From assembly GCA_030145965.1 (NCBI GenBank), contig JASKZT010000167.1, forward strand, positions 1 to 7,390: 7,390 nt of DNA, in the 5' to 3' direction. This document shows positions 1 to 5,244 of this stretch, one piece after another. Origin of the DNA: Ornithinimicrobium sp. Its GTDB lineage: Bacteria; Actinomycetota; Actinomycetes; Actinomycetales; Dermatophilaceae. The position numbers and the translations under genes were made by a program. Below the pieces are notes generated by a model, which saw only the letters and a list, made by a program, of their open reading frames with translations, was not told the origin of the DNA and did no database searches. How positions within the stretch are numbered: position 1 is the first letter of the stretch; each line of letters opens with the position of its first letter.

Positions 1-1
1 G

Positions 2-430
2 TCGCCCGGCGTGCTCTCGACCACGGCTCCGGCCACAGCCCCGGCGCCTGCTCCCGTCCCCGCGCCTGGCTCCCCGACAACGCCGCTGCGTCAGGCGTTG
101 CTGGATACCGCGGCGAAGTACGTCGGGTTTCCCTACGTGCTGTACGGGACCCCTCCCAACGCCTTCGACTGCTCGGCGTACACGTGGTACGTCTACCAGC
201 AGAACGGGATCAACATCCCCAAGACGGTGCGTGACCAGCGAGCCCTCGTCACTCCGGTCACCGACCCCCAGCCCGGCGACCTCATCTTCTTCGACAACTG
301 GTACCACGTCGGCATCTACGCCGGCGACGGCATGAGCTACGAGGCGATGAACCCCAGCACGGGCGTCCGCTACGGCAAGCTGTGGGAGAAGCCCGAGAAC
401 ATCTGGTACGGCCGCGTCCCGGGTATGTGA
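2..430 (+). CDS. NlpC/P60 family peptidoglycan endopeptidase, 5' end outside window
   Basis: This is the C-terminal part of a secreted cell-wall hydrolase that would cut peptide stems of peptidoglycan. The frame is open from base 2, so the true start and any signal peptide or wall-binding domain are probably upstream; the GTG at 11 is unlikely to be the real start. Numbered from that GTG, residues 6-20 form an Ala/Pro-rich linker typical of wall-spanning proteins. The NlpC/P60 domain covers about 25-139. Cys54 in DCSAY is the likely nucleophile, PGDLIFF (88-94) is the conserved strand, and His99 in HVGIYAGDG is the second catalytic residue. Twelve residues after it stands Glu111, matching the Cys-His-Glu triad described for mycobacterial RipA rather than the Cys-His-His of E. 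coli Spr. The domain looks complete and ends with TGA just after the fold. Substrate bond and partner proteins cannot be read. It converges with pyrE. Confidence 0.9.
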   Translation, partial: SPGVLSTTAPATAPAPAPVPAPGSPTTPLRQALLDTAAKYVGFPYVLYGTPPNAFDCSAYTWYVYQQNGINIPKTVRDQRALVTPVTDPQPGDLIFFDNWYHVGIYAGDGMSYEAMNPSTGVRYGKLWEKPENIWYGRVPGM

Positions 431-450
431 GCGACGCCGCCGTCCGCGGC

Positions 451-489
451 CCAGGGCCCCTGCATCCGGGGAAGGTGCAGGGGCCCTGG
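451..489. terminator. Bidirectional hairpin terminator between NlpC/P60 gene and pyrE
   Basis: A perfect 14-bp inverted repeat has arms 451-464 and 476-489 and an 11-base loop. It lies 20 bases after the stop of the plus-strand hydrolase gene and 30 bases after the stop of the minus-strand pyrE. Being symmetric, it can fold in both transcripts. There is no clear U-tract on either side, which is usual for high-GC actinobacterial terminators, so the mechanism (intrinsic or RNA-stabilising) is inferred. Confidence 0.85.
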
Positions 490-519
490 TGCGTCCGGAG
501 CCGGGACGGCCGGGCGGCC

Positions 520-1065
520 TCAGGCCAGGCCGAGGTCGACCAGGGAGTAGGCGGCCCGGTAGTCCAGGCCGGCCTCGCGGACCCGCTCCTGCGCCCCGCT
601 GTCCCGGTCGGCGATGACGGCGACGGTGACGACCTCGGCGCCCGCCTCGCGGACGGCCTCGACCGCCGTGAGGGGCGACCCGCCGGTCGTGGACGTGTCC
701 TCGACGACGAGCACCCGCCGGCCCCGGACGGAGGGGCCCTCGACCCGCTGCTGCAGCCCGTGCGCCTTCTCCGCCTTGCGCACGACGAAGGCGTCGAGTC
801 GCCGCCCCCGGCGGTGCGCCGCGTGGAGCATGGCGGTGGCGACCGGGTCGGCCCCCATCGTCAGACCGCCGACGGCGTCGACCTCGAGGTCGTCCACGAG
901 GTCGAGCATCACGTCGCCGACCAGCGGCGCCGCCTCGCCGTCGAGCGTGACGCGGCGCAGGTCCACGTAGTAGTCGGCCTCCCGGCCGGAGGAGAGGGTG
1001 ACCCGGCCGTGCACGACGGCCCGGTCCTTGATCAGCTCGAGCAGTCGGTCGCGTGCGGCGGTCAT
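520..1065 (-). CDS. pyrE: Orotate phosphoribosyltransferase
   Basis: This cytoplasmic enzyme joins orotate to PRPP to give orotidine 5'-monophosphate, the fifth step of de novo UMP synthesis. The 181-residue length is normal for the actinobacterial form. SSGREADYYVDLR (25-37) is the N-terminal orotate-binding region. FVVRK (93-97) with the following EKAHG forms the flexible catalytic loop carrying Lys97, Lys100 and His102. VLVVEDTSTTGGS (118-130) is the PRPP-binding motif, in the variant form usual in actinobacteria. The ATG at 1065 starts directly at the expected N-terminus. A TACCCT box ends 7 bases before it, which suggests a leaderless transcript in addition to read-through from the SDR gene 21 bases upstream. 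No frameshift or missing key residue is seen. Confidence 0.96.
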   Translation of the reverse strand: MTAARDRLLELIKDRAVVHGRVTLSSGREADYYVDLRRVTLDGEAAPLVGDVMLDLVDDLEVDAVGGLTMGADPVATAMLHAAHRRGRRLDAFVVRKAEKAHGLQQRVEGPSVRGRRVLVVEDTSTTGGSPLTAVEAVREAGAEVVTVAVIADRDSGAQERVREAGLDYRAAYSLVDLGLA

Positions 1066-1072
1066 GCCTGCG

Positions 1073-1078
1073 AGGGTA
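1073..1078 (-). promoter_or_regulatory. Probable -10 box for leaderless pyrE transcript
   Basis: On the minus strand TACCCT (TANNNT form) is followed by 7 bases and then the pyrE ATG, placing the transcription start at or next to the start codon. It sits in the 21-base gap after the SDR gene. No convincing -35 element is visible, and no strong Shine-Dalgarno sequence precedes the ATG apart from a short GCAGG. Confidence 0.5.
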
Positions 1079-1086
1079 GTGCGCCC

Positions 1087-1872
1087 TCAGCCACCCACGG
1101 CCGGCGACCGGCGGCGGGCCGCGAGCGCACCGGTGACGCGCCTGCTCAGGCGGCGCGGCACGACGCGCAGGATCCCGACCACCCCCTTGTAGACCGGGGA
1201 CGGGACGACCACGACCCGTCCGGCCGCCACGCCGTCGAGGGCGTCGCGCACGACCGACCGGGCGGACAGCCACAGCGGGCCGGGCAGGGCCGACATGTCC
1301 ATCTCCGCCCGCTGGTGGAACTCCGTGCGCACGAAGCCGGGGCACAGCGCGGTGACCGTCACGCCGTGCGGCGTCAGCTCGGTGGCCAGCGCCTCGGAGA
1401 GCACGGTGACGTAGGCCTTGATCGCCGAGTAGTGGCCCATGACGGCGAAGGAGGCGACGGAGGAGACGTTGAGCACGGCCCCGCGGCCGCGCCGCCGCAT
1501 CGCCCCGCCCGCCGCGTGGGACAGCACCATGACCGCGCGGACCATGACGTCGAGCGCCTGCTCCTCCTCGTCGAGGTCGCCGGAGACGAAGCCCCGGCGC
1601 GAGCCGAAGCCGGCGTTGTTGACGAGCAGGTCGACCGGCCGACCCGGGTCGGCGACCCTCGCCGCGACCCGCTCCAGGGACGGCCGGTCCGCGAGGTCGG
1701 CCGCGAGCACCTCGACCGCCACCCCGTGCCGCGCGGCGAGCTCGCCGGCCAGGGCCTCCAGGCGCCCGCGGTCGCGGGCGACGAGCACGAGGTCGTGACC
1801 GCGGCCGGCCAGCTGCTCGGCGAACTCCCGGCCGAGGCCCGCCGAGGCCCCGGTCACCAGTGCGACACCCAT
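1087..1872 (-). CDS. SDR family NAD(P)-dependent oxidoreductase
   Basis: This is a classical short-chain dehydrogenase/reductase, 261 residues, probably cytoplasmic or loosely membrane-associated, that reduces or oxidises an unknown carbonyl/alcohol substrate. The Rossmann cofactor motif TGASAGLG is at residues 7-14, NNAG at 85-88, the catalytic Ser in NVSS at about 137-138, and YSAIK (Tyr148, Lys152) completes the active site. CPGFVRTEF (177-185) is the usual segment after the active site. The basic C-terminus (RVVPRRLSRR and onward) may touch membrane or nucleic acid. An in-frame ATG at 1941 would add 23 low-complexity Ala/Pro/Thr residues. The ATG at 1872 is preferred because it puts the fold at the N-terminus and follows a TAGCGT box by 7 bases. 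The gene lies directly upstream of pyrE on the same strand; a biochemical link to pyrimidine synthesis is not implied. Confidence 0.92.
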   Translation of the reverse strand: MGVALVTGASAGLGREFAEQLAGRGHDLVLVARDRGRLEALAGELAARHGVAVEVLAADLADRPSLERVAARVADPGRPVDLLVNNAGFGSRRGFVSGDLDEEEQALDVMVRAVMVLSHAAGGAMRRRGRGAVLNVSSVASFAVMGHYSAIKAYVTVLSEALATELTPHGVTVTALCPGFVRTEFHQRAEMDMSALPGPLWLSARSVVRDALDGVAAGRVVVVPSPVYKGVVGILRVVPRRLSRRVTGALAARRRSPAVGG

Positions 1873-1879
1873 GGCGCCC

Positions 1880-1885
1880 ACGCTA
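1880..1885 (-). promoter_or_regulatory. Probable -10 box for leaderless SDR transcript
   Basis: TAGCGT on the minus strand stands 7 bases before the SDR ATG at 1872, the spacing expected if transcription begins at the start codon. No Shine-Dalgarno sequence is seen at the usual place. It is the left half of a divergent promoter pair with the box at 1943-1948. Confidence 0.55.
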
Positions 1886-1942
1886 GGTGGTCGCCGGGCG
1901 GTCGTCGCGGTGGCACCGGCGGCGGGAGCGGCGGGGGCCACC

Positions 1943-1948
1943 TAGGCT
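1943..1948 (+). promoter_or_regulatory. Probable -10 box for SRPBCC gene
   Basis: TAGGCT lies 30 bases before the ATG at 1979. Initiation about 7 bases downstream would give a short leader of roughly 24 bases carrying the weak ribosome site GCAGGCAGG. The 11-base string ACCTAGGCTGG around it (1940-1950) recurs exactly at the xth promoter (2424-2434). A clear -35 element is not visible. Confidence 0.45.
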
Positions 1949-1978
1949 GGACGTTCCCGACGAGAGCAGGCAGGTGGC

Positions 1979-2392
1979 ATGCGCCCACGCTTCAGCATCG
2001 ACCTCATCGTCCCCGGCGAGCCGGCGGACGTCTGGCGGCGGCTGTGGGACCTGGACCGGCACACCGCCGCCGTGCCGCTGACGACGGCGACCGGCGGGCC
2101 GCTCGGGCCGGGTGTGCGCTTCCGGGGCCGCACCGGGGTCGGACCGCTGGGCTTCGACGACGTCATGGTCGTGCGCGGGTGGGAGGAGCCGCGCCACGCG
2201 GTCGTCGACAAGGTCGGCCCGGTGCTGCGGGGCACCATCGAGGCCACCCTGGAGCCGGTGCGCGACGGCACGCTCCTGCGGTGGCGCCAGTCCTTCGGCG
2301 CCACCTTCCTGCCCGACCGGGTGGTGGCGCTGGCCGGTCCGGTCGTGCGCACCGGCTACCTCGGCGCGCTGCGGAGGATCACGGCTCCCTGA
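1979..2392 (+). CDS. SRPBCC (START/Bet v1-like) family protein
   Basis: This is a 137-residue single-domain protein resembling the polyketide cyclase/dehydrase-like SRPBCC group, which binds small hydrophobic ligands in a helix-grip cavity. The opening residues, an IDLIVPGEPADVWRRLWDL segment at 7-25, show the typical first strand and helix in which a charge-containing strand leads to a V-W helix. A run of alternating strands follows: GVRFRGRTGVG at 45-55, DDVMVVRGWEEP at 60-71, GTIEATLEPVRDGTLLRWRQSF at about 85-106. The amphipathic helix at about 112-135 closes the cavity. No catalytic residues are conserved enough to name a reaction. It starts with ATG after a short leader and ends 46 bases before xth, which has its own promoter, so the two may be only partly co-transcribed. 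Its ligand and role are unknown. Confidence 0.8.
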   Translation: MRPRFSIDLIVPGEPADVWRRLWDLDRHTAAVPLTTATGGPLGPGVRFRGRTGVGPLGFDDVMVVRGWEEPRHAVVDKVGPVLRGTIEATLEPVRDGTLLRWRQSFGATFLPDRVVALAGPVVRTGYLGALRRITAP

Positions 2393-2426
2393 CCGCCCGC
2401 CCGGCGGCGTGGACGGGCCCCCGACC

Positions 2427-2432
2427 TAGGCT
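2427..2432 (+). promoter_or_regulatory. Probable -10 box for leaderless xth transcript
   Basis: TAGGCT ends 6 bases before the GTG start of xth at 2439. The interval GGGCCC is not a ribosome binding site, so translation probably begins at the 5' end of the mRNA. The box supports this GTG as the start codon. No -35 element is recognisable. Confidence 0.6.
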
Positions 2433-2438
2433 GGGCCC

Positions 2439-3233
2439 GTGCGTATCGCCACCTTCAACTGCAACAGCATCCGGACCCGCGTCGACCGGGCCGTCGCCTT
2501 CCTCCAGCGGCACGACGTCGACGTGCTGGCCCTGCAGGAGACCAAGTGCCGCGACGACCAGTTCCCGACGATGCCCTTCCAGGCCGCGGGGTACGAGGTC
2601 GCGCACGTCGGGCACGACCAGTGGAACGGCGTGGCCGTCGTCTCACGGGTCGGCCTGGACGACGTGCAGGTCGGCTTCGAGGGGATGCCGACCTGGGGCG
2701 AGGACGCCGCCGCGGAGGCCCGTGCCCTGTCCGCCGTCTGCCGGGGCGTGCGCGTGTGGTCGCTCTACGTGCCCAACGGCCGCTCGCTGGGGGACCCGCA
2801 CCTCGCCTACAAGCTGGACTGGCTCGCGGCGCTGCGCGACGCGGGCGCCCGCTGGCTGGCCGCCGACCCGGACGCCGCCGTCGCGCTCATGGGCGACTGG
2901 AACATCGCGCCCACGGACGACGACGTGTGGTCCGTGCCCTACTACGAGGGCCGCACCCACACCTCCCCGCAGGAGCGCGCGGCCTTCGCCGCGGTCGTCG
3001 AGGCGGGCTTCGCGGACGTGACCCGCGAGCACACGCCGGGCCCGGGCACCTACACCTACTGGGACTACACGCAGCTGGCCTTCCCCAAGCGGCGCGGCAT
3101 GCGCATCGACTTCTGCCTGGGCAGCCCCGGGCTCGCCCGCCGCGTCGAGGGCGCCTTCATCGACCGTGAGGAGCGCAAGGGCAAGGGGGCCTCCGACCAC
3201 GCACCCGTCGTCGTCGACCTCGCCGACGCCTGA
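2439..3233 (+). CDS. xth: Exodeoxyribonuclease III / AP endonuclease
   Basis: This enzyme of the exonuclease III (EEP) family cuts the backbone 5' to abasic sites and trims 3' blocks during base excision repair, using a divalent metal. At 264 residues it is the usual length. Conserved residues are visible in order: Asn7 in ATFNCNS, Glu34 in LQETK (metal ligand), Tyr110 in SLYVPNG, Asp153 and Asn155 in GDWNIAP (catalytic), Asp224 in RIDF, and the Asp253-His254 pair in SDHAPV. The GTG start gives the standard N-terminus, MRIATFN, and follows a TAGGCT box by 6 bases. The gene ends 10 bases from the convergent MFS gene. It is the better-supported repair gene of the window; the HhH-GPD gene at 4515-5096 may act in the same pathway, although it is on the other strand and not in one operon. 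Confidence 0.96.
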   Translation: MRIATFNCNSIRTRVDRAVAFLQRHDVDVLALQETKCRDDQFPTMPFQAAGYEVAHVGHDQWNGVAVVSRVGLDDVQVGFEGMPTWGEDAAAEARALSAVCRGVRVWSLYVPNGRSLGDPHLAYKLDWLAALRDAGARWLAADPDAAVALMGDWNIAPTDDDVWSVPYYEGRTHTSPQERAAFAAVVEAGFADVTREHTPGPGTYTYWDYTQLAFPKRRGMRIDFCLGSPGLARRVEGAFIDREERKGKGASDHAPVVVDLADA

Positions 3234-3247
3234 CCCGCTCCGGTCAG
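3230..3247. terminator. Small hairpin spanning the stop codons of xth and the MFS gene
   Basis: CTGACC (3230-3235) pairs with GGTCAG (3242-3247) around a 6-base loop. The left arm contains the xth TGA and the right arm contains the complement of the MFS TGA. With only 6 base pairs and no U-tract it is weak as a terminator, but it is the only structure in the 10-base gap between these convergent genes. Confidence 0.3.
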
Positions 3248-4518
3248 CCGGCGGAGCGCGGACGCCGGGCGGCCTGCAGGGCCAGCGGCAGGGTGAGCAG
3301 CACGAGCCCGGCGGTGATCCCCATCCCCACCCCGAAGCCCCAGCCGACCGCCACGGCGCCGACGAGCACCGAGCCGATGGCGGTGCCGGCGTCGAAGCCG
3401 GCGTTCCACACCGCGCTCGCCGCGCCGACGCGGCGGGGCCCGGCCTTCTCGAAGGCGCGGATCATCGTCAGGCTCTGGAGGGCCCCGTAGGCCGCGCCGA
3501 CGACCCCGCAGGCCAGCAGCCACGGCACGACCCCCTCCGCCGTCACGAGCCCGTCGGCGAGCAGGCCGAGCCCGGTCAGGCCCGCCACGGCGAGCAGCAC
3601 GAACGGCCAGGCCAGCCGGCCGGCGCCGAACCGGTCGGCGAGCGCCCCGACCCTCCAGCGCGCAAGCGTGGAGACCAGGCCGAAGGCGAGCAGGCCGGCG
3701 GCCGAGAGCCAGGCGACCGCGACCATCTGCGGGGCGAACGTGATGAGCGCGCCGCCCGCGAGCGTGATCGCCATGAGCACGAGGGTGGGCGGCAGGATCG
3801 CCAGGTAGGTCCGGCGGCGCTCCGCCGGCGCGCCGGGCTCCGGTCCCGTGGCCTTCCCGGTCTCCTCCGGGCTGCCGTCGTGGGTCGCCCGCACCGGCAG
3901 GTGCCGCGAGAGGGCGAAGCAGGCGGGCAGGCCCAGCAGCGGGAGCGCGCTGAGGCAGAAGACGGGCCAGTAGGCCCACGTCGCGGCGACCCATCCGCCG
4001 ACCGGCATCAGCAGGACGTTGGGCGCCGCCAGGGCCAGGGAGTAGGCCCCGACCGCGGCGCCGCGACGGGCGGGGTCCACGAGCAGCACCGCGGCGGCGC
4101 TGGCCGCCACGGTCAGGATGCCGAAACCGACACCGCGCACCGCGGACAGCGCCAGGATGGCCGCCAGGTCGTCGGACAGCAGGTGCAGCAGCGCGGGCAC
4201 CCCGAGCAGGACCATGGCGCAGGCGAGCGTCGGCCCCCAGCCGATGCGCCGGACGAGCGCCGGCACCGCGAACTGCGTCGCCACGGTCGCCCCGAGCAGG
4301 ACGAAGTTGACCAGGCCCGCCCCGGCGGAGTCCGCCCCGCCACGGACGGCCCACAGCGGCGCGACCGGGAGGAGTGCGGCATACCCCGAGAAGCCGGCGA
4401 AGGCCACGACGGCGAGGGCGACCATGCCCGGGACCGCCCAGACGCTGCCGGGGCGGCCCGGCACGGGGACGACACCGGGACCGGGCCCGGTCGGGACCGC
4501 GCCGCCGGCGCCCGTCAC
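3244..4518 (-). CDS. MFS transporter
   Basis: This is a 424-residue integral inner-membrane protein of the major facilitator superfamily, a proton- or solute-coupled secondary transporter. A Gly/Pro-rich N-terminal stretch of about 28 residues precedes the first helix. Twelve hydrophobic segments can be counted in two groups of six (about 30-205 and 238-415), separated by a charged cytoplasmic loop at 205-238. The loop between helices 8 and 9 carries RWRVGALADRFG (288-299), a clear form of MFS motif A; the loop between helices 2 and 3 (RRIGWGP) is degenerate. GPRRVGAASAVWNAGFDAGTAIGS (about 360-383) is the conserved start of helix 11. The GTG at 4518 overlaps the upstream HhH-GPD stop codon as GTGA, so translation is probably coupled. 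A Met at residue 32 is an alternative start. The substrate is unknown; a drug or metabolite exporter is plausible. Confidence 0.9.
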   Translation of the reverse strand: MTGAGGAVPTGPGPGVVPVPGRPGSVWAVPGMVALAVVAFAGFSGYAALLPVAPLWAVRGGADSAGAGLVNFVLLGATVATQFAVPALVRRIGWGPTLACAMVLLGVPALLHLLSDDLAAILALSAVRGVGFGILTVAASAAAVLLVDPARRGAAVGAYSLALAAPNVLLMPVGGWVAATWAYWPVFCLSALPLLGLPACFALSRHLPVRATHDGSPEETGKATGPEPGAPAERRRTYLAILPPTLVLMAITLAGGALITFAPQMVAVAWLSAAGLLAFGLVSTLARWRVGALADRFGAGRLAWPFVLLAVAGLTGLGLLADGLVTAEGVVPWLLACGVVGAAYGALQSLTMIRAFEKAGPRRVGAASAVWNAGFDAGTAIGSVLVGAVAVGWGFGVGMGITAGLVLLTLPLALQAARRPRSAG

Positions 4519-5096
4519 GCCTTCGCGGCCCGAGCCGCCGCCTTCTTCTCCTTCTTGTAGGCCCGCACCTGCGTCAGCGACTCGGCGCTCGTCACGTCGG
4601 CGATCGACATGCGGACCCCCTCACGGCCGTAGTCGCCGGCCGCCTCGCGCCAGCCGGCCGCGCCGAGACCGCGCTGCTTGCCCAGCAGCGCGAGGAAGAT
4701 CCGGGCCTTCTGGTCGCCGAAACCGGGCAGGGCCTTGAGCCGCCGCAGCACCTCCCGGCCGTCGGGCTCGCCGCGCGTCCAGATCGCCTCGGCGTCGCCG
4801 TCGTGGTCGCGGACGACGGCCACCGCCAGCTCGTGCACCCGCTGCCCCATCGACCTCGGGAAGCGGTGGACGGCCGGGGGCGTGGCGCACAGCGCGACGA
4901 AGTCCTCGGGGTCGGTCTCCGCGATCCGGGCCGGGTCGATCGACCCGAGGCGCTCGACGATCTTGCGGGGGCCGTCGAAGGCCACCTCCATGGGGATCTG
5001 CTGGTCGAGCAGCATGCCGGTGAGCAGCGCGAAGGGGTGCTCGGTGAGGATGCGGTCGGCCTCGGGCTCGCCGACGAGGTGGAGGGACTGGCTCAT
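4515..5096 (-). CDS. HhH-GPD-type base excision DNA repair family protein
   Basis: This 193-residue protein belongs to the small actinobacterial family related to HhH-GPD DNA glycosylases. The N-terminus (SLHLVGEPEADRILTEHPFA, from residue 4) and GMLLDQQIPMEVAF (27-40) match that family as I recall it. LPGFGDQKA (123-131) is the helix-hairpin-helix DNA-binding motif. In MutY-type enzymes the catalytic Asp lies about 24 residues after the first residue of this motif; here that place holds Ala-Gly-Trp (147-149) and the nearest Asp is 155, so glycosylase activity is not assured. The C-terminus (180-193) is a Lys/Ala-rich basic tail. The ATG at 5096 is preferred over in-frame starts as far upstream as 5396, which would read antisense through the divergent redox gene. 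A TACCAT box 6 bases before it supports this start. The downstream MFS gene overlaps the stop by four bases. Confidence 0.88.
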   Translation of the reverse strand: MSQSLHLVGEPEADRILTEHPFALLTGMLLDQQIPMEVAFDGPRKIVERLGSIDPARIAETDPEDFVALCATPPAVHRFPRSMGQRVHELAVAVVRDHDGDAEAIWTRGEPDGREVLRRLKALPGFGDQKARIFLALLGKQRGLGAAGWREAAGDYGREGVRMSIADVTSAESLTQVRAYKKEKKAAARAAKA

Positions 5097-5102
5097 GCCC
5101 TG

Positions 5103-5108
5103 ATGGTA
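5103..5108 (-). promoter_or_regulatory. Probable -10 box for leaderless HhH-GPD transcript
   Basis: TACCAT on the minus strand is followed by CAGGGC and then the ATG at 5096, a 6-base gap that implies transcription starting at the start codon. The CAGGGC could serve as a very close, weak ribosome site only if transcription began further upstream. The box would also drive the coupled MFS gene. Confidence 0.5.
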
Positions 5109-5167
5109 GGCCGCGGCGTGCGGCGGCCGGGGGCACCGGTGGCGGGCAGGTGCCCGCTCGGGGGGCG

Positions 5168-5180
5168 GGAAGCGTCTTCC
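5168..5180. promoter_or_regulatory. Short dyad, possible operator in the divergent intergenic region
   Basis: GGAAG-CGT-CTTCC is a perfect 5-bp inverted repeat with a 3-base centre. It lies in the 148-base gap between the divergent HhH-GPD and iron redox genes, 65 bases before the latter's ATG. A TTGAGG at 5190-5195 could be a -35 element, but no matching -10 was found. The rest of the gap shows nothing else. The assignment as an operator is speculative, since such short dyads arise by chance. Confidence 0.2.
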
Positions 5181-5234
5181 GGGGGCACATTGAGGACGAG
5201 CACGCCGGCGACAACCTGCCCGGCGGCCGCCGAC

Positions 5235-5239
5235 GGAGG
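5235..5239 (+). promoter_or_regulatory. Ribosome binding site setting the redox enzyme start
   Basis: GGAGG ends 5 bases before the ATG at 5245. This favours that ATG over the in-frame GTG at 5239, which would begin inside the ribosome site. It is a strong Shine-Dalgarno sequence, in contrast to the leaderless genes elsewhere in the window. Confidence 0.75.
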
Positions 5240-5244
5240 TGTGC

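Noticed and set aside
1873..1941. N-terminal extension of the SDR protein from the ATG at 1941
   Set aside because: The added 23 residues are low complexity, precede the normal Rossmann start, and would read through the apparent -10 box of the gene itself.
382..3021. An 879-codon open frame on the plus strand
   Set aside because: It runs antisense through pyrE and the SDR gene and out of frame through the SRPBCC gene and xth. Its product is Arg/Pro/Gly-rich low complexity, as expected for a shadow frame in GC-rich DNA.
3065..4560. Long open frames overlapping the MFS gene on both strands
   Set aside because: Only the 424-residue minus-strand frame has ordered hydrophobic helices and an MFS motif; the others are Arg/Gly/Pro-rich shadows.
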